Position numbers and translations under genes: made by a program. Shown here in pieces: positions 36,357-44,901 of a stretch of 64,000 bases of DNA. Location of the stretch: positions 4,588,001 through 4,652,000 of the forward strand of contig NZ_CP107869.1 in assembly GCF_036013645.1 (NCBI RefSeq), given 5' to 3'. Position 1 is the first letter of the stretch. The number at the start of each line of letters is the position of its first letter. Below the pieces are notes generated by a model that ran no database searches, was not told where the DNA came from, and saw nothing but the letters and a program-made list of their open reading frames with translations. Origin of the DNA: Streptomyces sp. NBC_00490 (GTDB lineage Bacteria; Actinomycetota; Actinomycetes; Streptomycetales; Streptomycetaceae).

Positions 36357-37241
36357 CTACTCTGCCGCCGCGCGCCCCGTCAGTGTCGTCAGGCTGTTGC
36401 GTACGAGGTCGATGTGGGCGTGTACGTCGTCCCAGCGCTCGCCGTGCTCGCGCAGCACCCGCTCCGTCTCACGGGCGATCCGCTCCTCCCGTACGCGCGC
36501 CTCGGCGAGGATCTCGGCGGCACGTGCGTGTGCCTCCTCCTGGCGCTGCCGGGCGGAGGCCTCCGCGTCGGCGAACGCCTGCTTCGCCTCGGACAGCGCG
36601 GCCTCGGCGCGGGCCACCTGTTCGGCGTGCCGGGCGTCGAGCGCCGCCGCCCGCTCGGCCTCCTCGCGCTCCGCCTCGGCCCAGCGCTCGGCGTGCTCCT
36701 TGTCCTGTTCGGCGAGCATCCCGATGGTGCGCTGCCGTACCTCGCGCAACGCGGCGAGCGCCTCGGTGCGGCCCTCCTTCACTTCGCGCCGGGCGGCGAT
36801 GCGGATCTCGTCGGCCTCGGCGCGCGCGACGAGCAGGCGCTGCCGGGCGCGCTCCTCCGCGTCGGCGCGTACGGCGTCGGCGTGCGCCTGCGCCGCGTCC
36901 CGCACACCGTCCGCACGTTCCCGCGCCGCTTCCGCGAGCCGCCGCGCCTCCTGCCGTGCGCCGTCACCCACGGCCGCGGCCTCCTCCAGCCCGAGCTCGA
37001 AGAGCCGGCGCGCACGCTCCCCGAGCGTCTCGTACGTCTGCGGAGCGAGCCGCGCGACCCTCTCGCGCAACGCGTCGAGCTCCGCCTCCATCTCCTTGGC
37101 GAGCACGGTGAGACGGGCGGCGCGCTCCCAGGAGACGTCACGGTCCTGGGAGAGCGCGGCGGCGTACGCGTCGACCTGTTCGGGGTGGTAGCCACGCCGT
37201 ACGGCCATGAAGCCGTGGGACGGGACAGATGTGCCGCTCAT
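36357..37241 (-). CDS. DivIVA-like coiled-coil protein ('cellulose-binding protein')
   Basis: 294 residues. After a short N-terminus with the DivIVA-like phrase MAVRRGYHPEQVDAYAAALSQDRD (about 12-35) nearly the whole chain (about 40-280) is predicted coiled coil, with long runs of Ala/Glu/Arg heptads (AERWAEAEREEAERAAALDARHAEQVARAEA). Streptomyces proteins of this kind are traditionally named cellulose-binding protein, but the sequence speaks for a cytoskeletal or polar scaffold protein related to Scy/FilP/DivIVA. The ATG at 37241 is preceded by GGGGTCCCAGG. It stands alone between the symporter and an AhpD-like gene. Confidence 0.82.
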   Translation of the reverse strand: MSGTSVPSHGFMAVRRGYHPEQVDAYAAALSQDRDVSWERAARLTVLAKEMEAELDALRERVARLAPQTYETLGERARRLFELGLEEAAAVGDGARQEARRLAEAARERADGVRDAAQAHADAVRADAEERARQRLLVARAEADEIRIAARREVKEGRTEALAALREVRQRTIGMLAEQDKEHAERWAEAEREEAERAAALDARHAEQVARAEAALSEAKQAFADAEASARQRQEEAHARAAEILAEARVREERIARETERVLREHGERWDDVHAHIDLVRNSLTTLTGRAAAE

Positions 37242-37377
37242 CCTGGGACCCCTCTCCATCCAGATGTGGGTGAAATGATGATTTCGCGCACATCTTGATG
37301 TATCAGGCAGAAATGTGCATAACGCGACACTCCGCACAGAGGTCACGGCCGTCCCTCTGCAGTCGGGCGGCCGAGGC

Positions 37378-37839
37378 TCAGCCCCAGGTGGTGCCCGCGG
37401 GCTCCTTGATCGTCGTGTTGACGCGGTTGAACAGGTTCATGAGCGAGACGAAGAGGATCAGGCCGGACAGTGCCTTCTCGTCGAAGTGGTCGGCCACCTC
37501 GTCCCACAGCTCGTCCGGCACGGACTCGTGCGACCGGTCCGAGAGCCGCGTCATCGCCTCGCTCAGCCGCAGCGCCGCCCGCTCGGCGTCACTGAAGAAC
37601 GGCGCCTCGAACCACGCCGCGACCGCCGCGATCCGCTCCTCGCCCGCCCCGGCCTTCCGCAGATTCAGCACATGCGCGTGCACACAGGCGCTGCACCCGT
37701 TGATCTGGCTGACCCGCAGTCCCACGAGCTCCGACAGCTCCTGGTCCAGGCCGCTCTCGCCGATCGACCGGAACAGCGTGCCGATGCCGTTCATCGCACC
37801 GGGGAGGACGTACGCCGGGTTCGTCATGCGTGCCTTCAT
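37378..37839 (-). CDS. AhpD/carboxymuconolactone decarboxylase-family protein
   Basis: 153 residues, alpha-helical. It carries the AhpD-type redox motif with a CxxC pair and catalytic His (GCSACVHAHVLNLRKAG, Cys-Ser-Ala-Cys near 48-51) and the helix EERIAAVAAWFEAPFFSDAERAALRLSEAMTRL. Members act as alkylhydroperoxidases or thiol-disulfide reductases rather than true decarboxylases. ATG at 37839 with CAGGAGGCAG upstream. No partner peroxidase gene is adjacent. Confidence 0.9.
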   Translation of the reverse strand: MKARMTNPAYVLPGAMNGIGTLFRSIGESGLDQELSELVGLRVSQINGCSACVHAHVLNLRKAGAGEERIAAVAAWFEAPFFSDAERAALRLSEAMTRLSDRSHESVPDELWDEVADHFDEKALSGLILFVSLMNLFNRVNTTIKEPAGTTWG

Positions 37840-37948
37840 GGTCTGCCTCCTGAAGCAAGTGGTGAGCTGCTGTCACTCCACTGACGGAGCGCGGAGGACG
37901 GATGTGACCGTGCGGCGGAAGAACTTCGGGGCCCTGCGGAGACAGCGG

Positions 37949-37985
37949 AAAGCCGGGCCCGGTCGCGATGACCGGGCCCGGCTTT
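37949..37985. terminator. Strong bidirectional hairpin
   Basis: Perfect 15-bp stem (AAAGCCGGGCCCGGT at 37949-37963 with 37971-37985) and a 7-nt loop, 18 bp past the stop of the deaminase/SUKH-4 gene. Confidence 0.75.
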
Positions 37986-38002
37986 CTGCAGACGGCGTCA
38001 CC

Positions 38003-40681
38003 TCACAGCAGGCCGTCCCACATCTGCTCCAGCAGCACCGACCACCAGCTCTCCGGCGAACCGAGCGCCGCCGGGTCGAGCGAGGCCAGCTGGGCCTGGA
38101 AGTCGACGGTCCAACGGCCCGCCTGCTCCTGGTTCAGCCCGAACCTGAGCCGCCACATCCGCCCGAGCAGCGCCAGGCACCGCTGGAACTCGGGCAGCCC
38201 CGTGTTCACGAACTGCGGCGGCACCGGCGCACCGCCGGGCCCGGCCTCCACCGGCACGGCGACGATGTTCGCCGTCCCGTACTGCACACAGATCGCCTTG
38301 CCGAAGTCACTGCCCATGACGAGGTACGACCCCGCGTCCGCCGCCGGCTGCACCCCCCGCTCCTGCGCCAGTTCGGCGAGCGTGGGCACCGGCCGCCCCG
38401 GCTGGGCCTGCGCCCAGAAGAACGGGCCCATGTCCATCGGCAGCCCCGCGGCCACAAGCGAGTGCGCCACCACCGGCGGCACGCCCTGCCGGGAGACCGC
38501 GGCCTGCTCGAACCGGAACACCCCCGGCCCGAACGCCCCCGCCATCTCCTGCGCGATGCTCTCCGGCGGGATCGGCGGCGCCGGCTGCACCGGGGGAAGC
38601 GGGGCGCGGACGGGTGCCGGACGCGCCGGACCGTCCGCCACCTGGTGCAACTCACCCTGGTGCGCCAGCAGTTGCTGCATCCCCTGCTGCCGGCTCGCGT
38701 GATCGGTGCCGTACGGCGCGATGCTCGCGATCCTCGCCTGCGGCCACTGCTCCCGGATCATCCGCGCGCAGTAGGCGCCCGGCAGCGCGCACGACTCCAG
38801 CTCCGTGTGCAGCTCCAGCACCTGGTCCGGCGGGATGTTCATCCCCCGCAGCTCATGGAAGATCTGCCACTCCGGGTGCGGCGTACCCGGCGCCGAACGC
38901 CGGATCAGCTGCTGCTCCGACCCGTCCTGCGCGCGGTAGCGCAGCACGGCCTGATACCCGGGACCGACGGTCGGCTGCCCCTGCTGCGGGTAGCCGTACG
39001 CCGGCGGCTGACCGGGCCCGGGCTGTCCGGGCGGCGGCACGGCGCCGGGAGGCATCCCTCCGGGCGGCATCGGCTGGGGGGCGCCCGGAGCCATGCCCGG
39101 AACACCGGGTGCGCCGGGGGCGTGCGGCGGCAAAGGCGCGCCGGGGGCGCCCACGGGGGGCGCGGCCAGCATCGTCTCGGCGTGGTGGACAGCACCACGC
39201 GGGCCGCCTGAAGAGCCCTGCGCACCGGGCGCGCCGGGCATACCCGGGGCGCCGGGAGGCTGAGGTGCGCCGGGGGCGTGCAGTGCTCCAGGTACGCCAG
39301 GGGGGCCGGGCGGCATCGGCGCGCCGGGCGCACCCGGTACGCCAGGGGCGCCCGGAGGCTGCGGAGCGCCCGGGCCCATGCGTCCCGGGTCGGCAAGCAT
39401 CGTGGCGGCATGGTGCACCGCGCCCGGAGGCGTACCGCCGGGCGGATTCGGCGCACCCGGCGGAACGGGCCCGCCCGGAACACCCGGTGCGCCCGGAGGC
39501 TGCGGTGCCCCCGGTCCGGCAGGCCCGCCCTCGGGCCCGTTGGGCCCCAGCGCGGAGACGAGCTGCGTCGGCACGTACCCGCCGGCCGGCGCACCCGGCG
39601 CGGGCGGCGGCGTGGCACCCGGTCGCGCGCCCGGCGCCCCGGGGCTGCCCGGCGGAGGCGGTGTGGTCGAGCCACCACCCCGGCGCGGCGGAGGCGACGC
39701 CTTGCTCGTGGCGGCATCCGCGATGTCCCCGGCGTTCGCCGCGAGCGACCGCTCCGGCGCACCCGGCCCCGCGGGAGGCTGCGGCGCACCCGGCGCACCC
39801 CCGGGCCCCTGCGGATACCCATAAGAAGGAGGCCCCGGCACAGGCGGCGGCGTACTGCCCTGCGGCACACCCGGCGGAGGCGTACCCGGAGCACCCGGAG
39901 CACCCGGAGCACCCGGATAGCCGTAAGCCGACCCACCGGGCCCAGGCGCAGGCGTACCCCCGCCGGCGCGCGGCGCATGCGGGTCGTCGAGCGCCGGTGC
40001 GAGCGCCGTCGACGGAAGCCCGCTGCCGCCCGACATGAGCGCCGTCTTGGCGTCCGGCGGCGTCGCGGGCGGCGGAGTGTCGTCGTCGGTACCGCTCAGC
40101 GGCGGCGCGAACACGGTCGCGGGCAGCGGCACGGAACGGTCGTCGCCCGCATCCGCGTTGGTGTCCGTACCGGCCCACGGCGTGGCCCCGGCAGGCACAC
40201 CCGCCGCGGCAGCCGCCCCGGCCGGCACCCCGCCCTGCGTCTCGGGAAGGGGCCTGGCCCCGGCCGCAGACCCGGAGCCGGCACCGGACCCACTGCGCCG
40301 ATCCGGGATCCCCAGCTGGTCCGCCGCCTCCTGCAACCACTCCGGCGGCGTCAACAAGAAGGACGTCTGATTCAGATCGACCCGGGCCGCGGGCGCCGGC
40401 GCGGCAGCGGCGTCGTCGTCGGCACGTCCGTACTCCTCCTCGTACCGGCGGATCACCTCACCCACCGGCAGCGAGGGCCACAGCGTGGCCTCACCGCTGT
40501 CCCGGGCGATCACCAGCCGCTGCGCACCACCGTCCGAGCGCGGCCCGTCCGCACGGTCCTCCGCCCACACGACGAAGCCGAGCTCGAACTCCCGCACCCG
40601 CACCTCGCGGTGCTGGTACGCGGGCACATCCCCGTTGATCCACTCTTCGGCGCGCTCCTGCGCCTGTGCGAAGGTCACCAT
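38003..40681 (-). CDS. Toxin-type deaminase plus SUKH-4 immunity domain with giant Pro/Gly/Ala linker
   Basis: 892 residues. Order: an N-terminal YrhB/Imm35-like domain (about 1-90; AQERAEEWINGDVP... ATLWPSLPVGEVIRRYEEEYG); a short segment DLNQTSFLLTPPEWL (about 100-130); a collagen-like Pro/Gly/Ala linker of some 420 residues (GAPGVPGAPG-type repeats); a deaminase-fold domain (576-675) with zinc-site motif HTE (625-627) and Cys631/Cys638 in SCALPGAYC; then a SUKH-4-like domain (about 702-892). Deaminases of this group are polymorphic toxins that edit nucleic acids or nucleotides, and SUKH folds bind and block such toxins, so toxin and antidote seem joined in one chain. No signal peptide, WXG or membrane span, so it should stay in the cytoplasm. 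ATG at 40681 is 8 bp after the SUKH/WHH gene. Confidence 0.82.
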   Translation of the reverse strand: MVTFAQAQERAEEWINGDVPAYQHREVRVREFELGFVVWAEDRADGPRSDGGAQRLVIARDSGEATLWPSLPVGEVIRRYEEEYGRADDDAAAAPAPAARVDLNQTSFLLTPPEWLQEAADQLGIPDRRSGSGAGSGSAAGARPLPETQGGVPAGAAAAAGVPAGATPWAGTDTNADAGDDRSVPLPATVFAPPLSGTDDDTPPPATPPDAKTALMSGGSGLPSTALAPALDDPHAPRAGGGTPAPGPGGSAYGYPGAPGAPGAPGTPPPGVPQGSTPPPVPGPPSYGYPQGPGGAPGAPQPPAGPGAPERSLAANAGDIADAATSKASPPPRRGGGSTTPPPPGSPGAPGARPGATPPPAPGAPAGGYVPTQLVSALGPNGPEGGPAGPGAPQPPGAPGVPGGPVPPGAPNPPGGTPPGAVHHAATMLADPGRMGPGAPQPPGAPGVPGAPGAPMPPGPPGVPGALHAPGAPQPPGAPGMPGAPGAQGSSGGPRGAVHHAETMLAAPPVGAPGAPLPPHAPGAPGVPGMAPGAPQPMPPGGMPPGAVPPPGQPGPGQPPAYGYPQQGQPTVGPGYQAVLRYRAQDGSEQQLIRRSAPGTPHPEWQIFHELRGMNIPPDQVLELHTELESCALPGAYCARMIREQWPQARIASIAPYGTDHASRQQGMQQLLAHQGELHQVADGPARPAPVRAPLPPVQPAPPIPPESIAQEMAGAFGPGVFRFEQAAVSRQGVPPVVAHSLVAAGLPMDMGPFFWAQAQPGRPVPTLAELAQERGVQPAADAGSYLVMGSDFGKAICVQYGTANIVAVPVEAGPGGAPVPPQFVNTGLPEFQRCLALLGRMWRLRFGLNQEQAGRWTVDFQAQLASLDPAALGSPESWWSVLLEQMWDGLL

Positions 40682-40689
40682 CGGTCAGT

Positions 40690-41679
40690 TCACTCCCCAG
40701 CCCCGGAAACCGGCACGGACCGCGCGAACCCGCCGTCCACCATCAGGTTCGCCACCGTCTCCAACTCGGGCGGATTGCCCGCCAGTCGGGACAGGAAGGC
40801 GTCGAAGTCCTCGCCGCACGACAGCAGCAGCCGTTCCACGCGGTCGGCGGGCGGAACGGAGGGATCCACGTCCCGCGCGTCGTCGTAGGCGCAGAACCAC
40901 ACGGATCCGATCCGCTCGCCCTTGACCTTCACGGCCAGCAGTCCGCCCTGGACGAAGCCGACGCCGAGGTAGTCCTTGGTCAGATGGTCCCGGAGGCACT
41001 TGTTGACGTAGACGAGGTCGTTGACGGCGGCCTCGTCCCGCACCGTGAAGAACGGCTGGTCGACCAGGAGGCCCAGCTCCGGATCCAGGGCCGCGCCCAC
41101 GGGGGCACAGCCGCCCGCCGCCTTCAGGAACGACCGGTACGCACCCGGCAGCCGGTACCCGAGCTCCTCCTCGACCCCCAGCACCTGCGACTCCGTCACC
41201 GCCGTACCCGACTTCGGCAGACCGAAGTGCGCGGGCCGTGTCTCCTGCAGCGGGCGCGTCCCCCGCTTGCCGTGGTCGACCTGCGCCGTCGCGATACCGC
41301 CGTGATGCCGCAGCAGCGCCTTCACCTCTACGGGCACCAGTTCGAGCCGCCGTGAACCCACCACGTGGTGCCACGTCCAGCCGTGCGGGGTCGCCACCGC
41401 GGGAATCGTGTCCCACAGCTCATGACCGGTCGCCGCGAGGGCCGCGTTCGCCGACACATAGTCCGTGAGCCGGAGCTCGTCGACGCCGAAACCCTCCGGC
41501 GGATCGGCGATCTCCGTGGCGGCACGCGCATACGCGGAGAAGTCGGGGTAGCCGTGCTCGTCCACCCGCACCCCTCTGGGGTGACGGGAGGCCCGGACCG
41601 GATCCGGGAAATGCACGACCTGCCCGGCGTAGGCCGCGTTCGGCGGCGCGGCTTGCTGCCCGAGCCGACCTGTCGTCAT
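40690..41679 (-). CDS. WHH-type HNH nuclease domain fused to SUKH (SMI1/KNR4) immunity domain
   Basis: 329 residues. Residues 36-132 match the WHH toxin-nuclease domain: HGYPDFSAYARAATEI, LTDYVSANAALAATGHE and the active-site phrase GWTWHHVVGSRRLELVPVEV...HHGG (Trp103-His104-His105). Residues 163-300 are a SUKH-1 (SMI1/KNR4) domain (ESQVLGVEEELGYRLPGAYRSFLKAAGG; LLAVKVKGERIGSVWFCAYDDARD; SCGEDFDAFLSRLAG), the usual immunity protein for such nucleases. Having both in one chain is uncommon. ATG at 41679 after GGGGGCAA. It is followed after 8 bp by the deaminase/SUKH-4 gene, an operon, and is divergent from the YwqJ-type deaminase gene. Confidence 0.83.
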   Translation of the reverse strand: MTTGRLGQQAAPPNAAYAGQVVHFPDPVRASRHPRGVRVDEHGYPDFSAYARAATEIADPPEGFGVDELRLTDYVSANAALAATGHELWDTIPAVATPHGWTWHHVVGSRRLELVPVEVKALLRHHGGIATAQVDHGKRGTRPLQETRPAHFGLPKSGTAVTESQVLGVEEELGYRLPGAYRSFLKAAGGCAPVGAALDPELGLLVDQPFFTVRDEAAVNDLVYVNKCLRDHLTKDYLGVGFVQGGLLAVKVKGERIGSVWFCAYDDARDVDPSVPPADRVERLLLSCGEDFDAFLSRLAGNPPELETVANLMVDGGFARSVPVSGAGE

Positions 41680-41980
41680 GGCGGTTGCCCCCTGCGGCAC
41701 TCTGTACGGCCCGCGGCACGACCGGCTCCGGCCCGCCCCAGCCCGTATTCGACTTCTCCAACGCGTTGACCGCATCCCTGCGGGTGCCGACAGCCTATGC
41801 GGTACGACGACACCGGTCACCGGGCGCCGGTCAGCGGCCCTCCGGTTCCGTGACCAGCCGTCACCCCGTCGTGACAGCCCGCCCAAACCCGGGCGTGTCG
41901 CGCCGCCCCAGCTTCCGCACCAGCCACGGCATTTGGCACTCTGTGTCGTCCGGGGGGATGCTCGGGAGGGGATGACGATC
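41680..41980. promoter_or_regulatory. Divergent intergenic region of the toxin/immunity cluster
   Basis: 301 bp between the two divergent transcription units. It must hold both promoters. It contains short GC-rich dyads (CCGGTCACCGGGCGCCGGT near 41813) but I see no clean palindromic operator. Good ribosome sites lie at both edges. Confidence 0.4.
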
Positions 41981-42532
41981 ATGAACACGACGCAGACGGG
42001 ACCGCACACAGGGCCGCGACCAGCCACGTCCCACGACCCGCGGGACGGTAGGTCCGGCGATCCCCGGATCGGCTGGAGCAGCACCGACACACCCCAGGCG
42101 CCCACTCTCCGGCACCGCCGCGACGGCATACTCCCGACCGTCGCCGCCGCCCTGTCCGTGCGCGGCGCCACGCTCACCGGCACCGCCGCCCGCGGCGACC
42201 AGGGCCCGCCCCTGCACCCGCTCGTACAGGACTTCCTCGACACCCTCACCTCCGCCCAGCGCGACCGCTTCACCGGCCGCTGCGCCGAGACGATCCTCAT
42301 CTCGCGCCATCTCGCCGCCGCCGACGAGGCCCGCAGCAGACGCGCCGCCCGCAGACCCATGACCAACGGCGAGGCCCGCAAGGCCCTCAAGCAGGCCAAA
42401 CTCACCGCCCGCCGCATCCGCGAGGACGGCGACCCCCTCCACGGCAGCTTCGCCGCCCCCTGCCGCGCCTGCACGGCCCTCAGCGCCCACTTCGGCGTAC
42501 GCGTCGTCGACCCGGCGGCAGCCGACGACTGA
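41981..42532 (+). CDS. YwqJ-type putative deaminase toxin
   Basis: 183 residues. The Pro/Asp-rich N-terminus (1-45) is followed by a deaminase-fold domain with zinc/catalytic motif CAE (101-103, in FTGRCAETILISRHL) and PCRAC (160-164), the two hallmarks of the YwqJ family of polymorphic toxins. The spacing, with a basic helix between (GEARKALKQAKLTARRIRED), fits the family. Cytoplasmic by sequence. Start taken as the ATG at 41981, 10 bases after GGGAGGG; an in-frame ATG at 41972 is too close to that site. The SUKH-3 gene follows on the same strand 73 bp later, so a toxin-immunity pair. Confidence 0.8.
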   Translation: MNTTQTGPHTGPRPATSHDPRDGRSGDPRIGWSSTDTPQAPTLRHRRDGILPTVAAALSVRGATLTGTAARGDQGPPLHPLVQDFLDTLTSAQRDRFTGRCAETILISRHLAAADEARSRRAARRPMTNGEARKALKQAKLTARRIREDGDPLHGSFAAPCRACTALSAHFGVRVVDPAAADD

Positions 42533-42605
42533 TCCCCCACGCACGACAGGCAGGACGGCCGGCAAGCCGGGCACCACGTCAGCGAACTCGACGATCGAAG
42601 GGCAG

Positions 42606-43100
42606 ATGCACCCCGACCGCACCTCCACCACCCGCTTCCCGGTCCCCGTCGACGCCGCCCTGCGCGCCGCCGGCTGGCAGCCCGGGCGCTGGGACATCAA
42701 GCAGGCCGAGATCTGGGCCGACGCCCTGCGCGAACACGTCTCCCCCGCCGGCCACCGCCACGCCGTCTTCCCCGCCGCCGTCGAGGCCTGGGCCGAATTC
42801 GGCGGCCTGCACATCGCACCCACCGGACCCGGCCGCCAGATCGCCCCGGTGAGCCTGCATCTCGACCCCCTGCACGGCCTCCACATGGCCCGCACCCTCG
42901 CCGACCTCGGCCGCGCCCTCGACACCGAGGTCTGTCCTCTCGGCGCCGAGACCGAGTCGGGCGCGCTCCTGGCCCTCGACACCGAGGGGCGCGCCTATGT
43001 CCTCGACCACACCGGCGACTGGTACCTCGGCCCCGACATCGACCAGGCCCTGGCCGTCCTCGTCGCGGGCATAGAACCCGTACGGCTCACGGCGGGCTGA
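42606..43100 (+). CDS. SUKH-3 family immunity protein
   Basis: 164 residues. SUKH-3 core: AALRAAGWQPGRWDIKQAEIWADALREH near the start, then FPAAVEAWAEFGGLHIAP, LHGLHMARTLADLGRALDTEVCPLG and ALLALDTEGRAYVLDHTGDWYLG. SUKH-3 proteins are single-domain antidotes found next to deaminase and nuclease toxins, here next to the YwqJ-type gene. ATG at 42606 with GAAGGG close upstream. It is convergent with the histidine kinase gene (43 bp between stops). Confidence 0.87.
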   Translation: MHPDRTSTTRFPVPVDAALRAAGWQPGRWDIKQAEIWADALREHVSPAGHRHAVFPAAVEAWAEFGGLHIAPTGPGRQIAPVSLHLDPLHGLHMARTLADLGRALDTEVCPLGAETESGALLALDTEGRAYVLDHTGDWYLGPDIDQALAVLVAGIEPVRLTAG

Positions 43101-43143
43101 CGCGGGAAAGCGCCCGCAGCGGTACGAGGAAGGACCGCCGGGG

Positions 43144-44451
43144 TCACGCCGCCGGAATGACCGCCGACACCCGGAAGCCGCCCGCGTCCGTCGGCCCGGA
43201 GACGAACACCCCGCCCAGCGCGACGACCCGCTCCTTCATCCCGACCAGACCGTTCCCCCCGGACGGCAGTCGCGCCGACGCCGTCGACACCTCCGGCGGC
43301 GGCTCGTTCTCCACCTGCATCGCGATCTCGGACACCCGGTGCGCGAGCCGCACATGCGTCTTGGCACCCGCCGCGTGCTTGTGGACGTTGGTCAACGCCT
43401 CCTGCACGACGCGATAGGCGGTCTGCTCGATGTCGGCGCCGTAGTCCCGGGCGTCACCGTCGATGGTCAGGTCCACGACCATCCCGGTGGCGGCCGACTG
43501 CCCGATCAGCTCCTCCAGTTCGGACAGACAGGGCCCGTCCGACTCGTCGACGGCCCGCGAGGCGGCAGCGGCGGCGGCGAACCCGACGGCGGCGAGCGGC
43601 ACGGAGTCGGGCGAGCGGACGCTCCTGACGCCCTCCCCGCTGCGCAGCACCCCGAGCATCTCCCGCAGTTCGGTGAGCGCCTGGCGCCCCATGTCCCCCA
43701 CGAGGGCGGCGTTCTTGACGGCCTTCTCGGGATCCTTCCGGGCGACGGCCTGCAAGGCGGCCGCGTGGACGACCATCAGGCTCACCCGGTGCGCGACGAC
43801 GTCGTGCATCTCACGGGCGATCCGGGTCCGCTCCTCGCCGCGCGCCCACTCGGCCCGCTCCTCCGCCCGCTCGGCGAGCAGTTGCAGCTCCCGCTCCAGG
43901 CTGTCGGCCCGTTCCCGCAGGCTCTCCATCAGCCGGCGCCGGGCGCCGACGTACAGCCCGAGGAGCAGCGGAGGCGCGGTCAGTCCGACGGCGATGGTGA
44001 TCGCGGCGAACGGCACGAACCAGTCCCCGAGCTCCCAGCCGCCGCGCGTGGTGCCCTGCCGTATCCGCACGAACATCACGATCAGCTGGCCGACCAGCGA
44101 CATCCCCGCGAGGGAGCCGATGATCCGGCGGGGCAGTTCGGAGGCGGCGAGGGTGTAGAGGCCGACGATCGCCATGAGGTAGCCCATCTGGGCGGGCGTG
44201 ATGGCGATGGAGACGAGCACGACGGCGATGGGCCACTTGCGCCGCACGAGCAGCGCGGACCCGGCGAGCACGCCGAACACGATCCCCGCGGCGCTGGGGA
44301 TCCCCGCGTCCCCCGCGAACCGGTACCCCTCCGCCCCGCACTCGACGACGGACGCGAGAGCCAGGCTCGCGTCCAGTACGGCACTGCGCCACCGATCCCA
44401 CCACCAGGGCCCTGGCCGGGCCGCGGCATGGTCTTCCCCCGTCGTGGTCAT
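43144..44451 (-). CDS. NarL-type sensor histidine kinase (orphan)
   Basis: 435 residues. Membrane sensor with about six hydrophobic segments (25-165), then HisKA_3 (phosphoacceptor in EMHDVVAHRVSLMVVHA, about residue 217) and HATPase_c with N-box QEALTNVHKHA and G-box GNGLVGMKERV. It would phosphorylate a LuxR/NarL response regulator, but none is adjacent. The closest candidate in the window is the response regulator at 57021-57788, about 13 kb away. ATG at 44451. Signal unknown. Confidence 0.92.
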   Translation of the reverse strand: MTTTGEDHAAARPGPWWWDRWRSAVLDASLALASVVECGAEGYRFAGDAGIPSAAGIVFGVLAGSALLVRRKWPIAVVLVSIAITPAQMGYLMAIVGLYTLAASELPRRIIGSLAGMSLVGQLIVMFVRIRQGTTRGGWELGDWFVPFAAITIAVGLTAPPLLLGLYVGARRRLMESLRERADSLERELQLLAERAEERAEWARGEERTRIAREMHDVVAHRVSLMVVHAAALQAVARKDPEKAVKNAALVGDMGRQALTELREMLGVLRSGEGVRSVRSPDSVPLAAVGFAAAAAASRAVDESDGPCLSELEELIGQSAATGMVVDLTIDGDARDYGADIEQTAYRVVQEALTNVHKHAAGAKTHVRLAHRVSEIAMQVENEPPPEVSTASARLPSGGNGLVGMKERVVALGGVFVSGPTDAGGFRVSAVIPAA

Positions 44452-44707
44452 GGCTCCAGCCTACGGTCGGGCAGCACGCGTTTTCCGGTGAGTTTCCGGG
44501 ATTGGCCTACACCACACTGCGTGACCGGCCGGATGCGAAACAACCCGATATCCCTCGAACTGCCGAATCGCTCACCGTTCCGTCCCGGAAGATCGAATTC
44601 CGCCCCGGCGACGACGACTTGTACCGTCGCACGAAAGGGGCCCGGTACGGCATAGTGTTGGGTGCCCGCTCGGCGACCTGACCAGGTGTCCGGTCCCGTC
44701 GAGTCCA

Positions 44708-44779
44708 TCCCCCGTGGTGTAATTGGCAGCACCGTGGCTTTTGGTGCCATTTGTCCGGGTTCGAGTCCTGGCGGGGGAG
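44708..44779 (+). tRNA. trnQ: tRNA-Gln (anticodon TTG)
   Basis: 72-nt cloverleaf: acceptor TCCCCCG (44708-44714) pairs with CGGGGGA (44772-44778), discriminator G44779, anticodon loop TTTTGGT with TTG (reads CAA), and T-arm GGTTCGAGTCC. Followed by encoded CA. It sits directly upstream of glmU, as in other Streptomyces. A hairpin (44793-44827) follows. Confidence 0.95.
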
Positions 44780-44792
44780 CACCAGCACAGAT

Positions 44793-44827
44793 CGGGCCCT
44801 GACCGGCGACAGCACAGTCAGGGCCCG
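44793..44827 (+). terminator. Hairpin between tRNA-Gln and glmU
   Basis: Perfect 11-bp stem CGGGCCCTGAC (44793-44803) with 44817-44827, 13-nt loop. Probably ends tRNA transcription or partly attenuates reading into glmU. Confidence 0.6.
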
Positions 44828-44901
44828 CTCCCATGTCCCCCATGAAACGCCCCGGTATCCTGCGGATGTCACCCACCCCCTCCACAGCCGAAGGGCATCC
44901 C

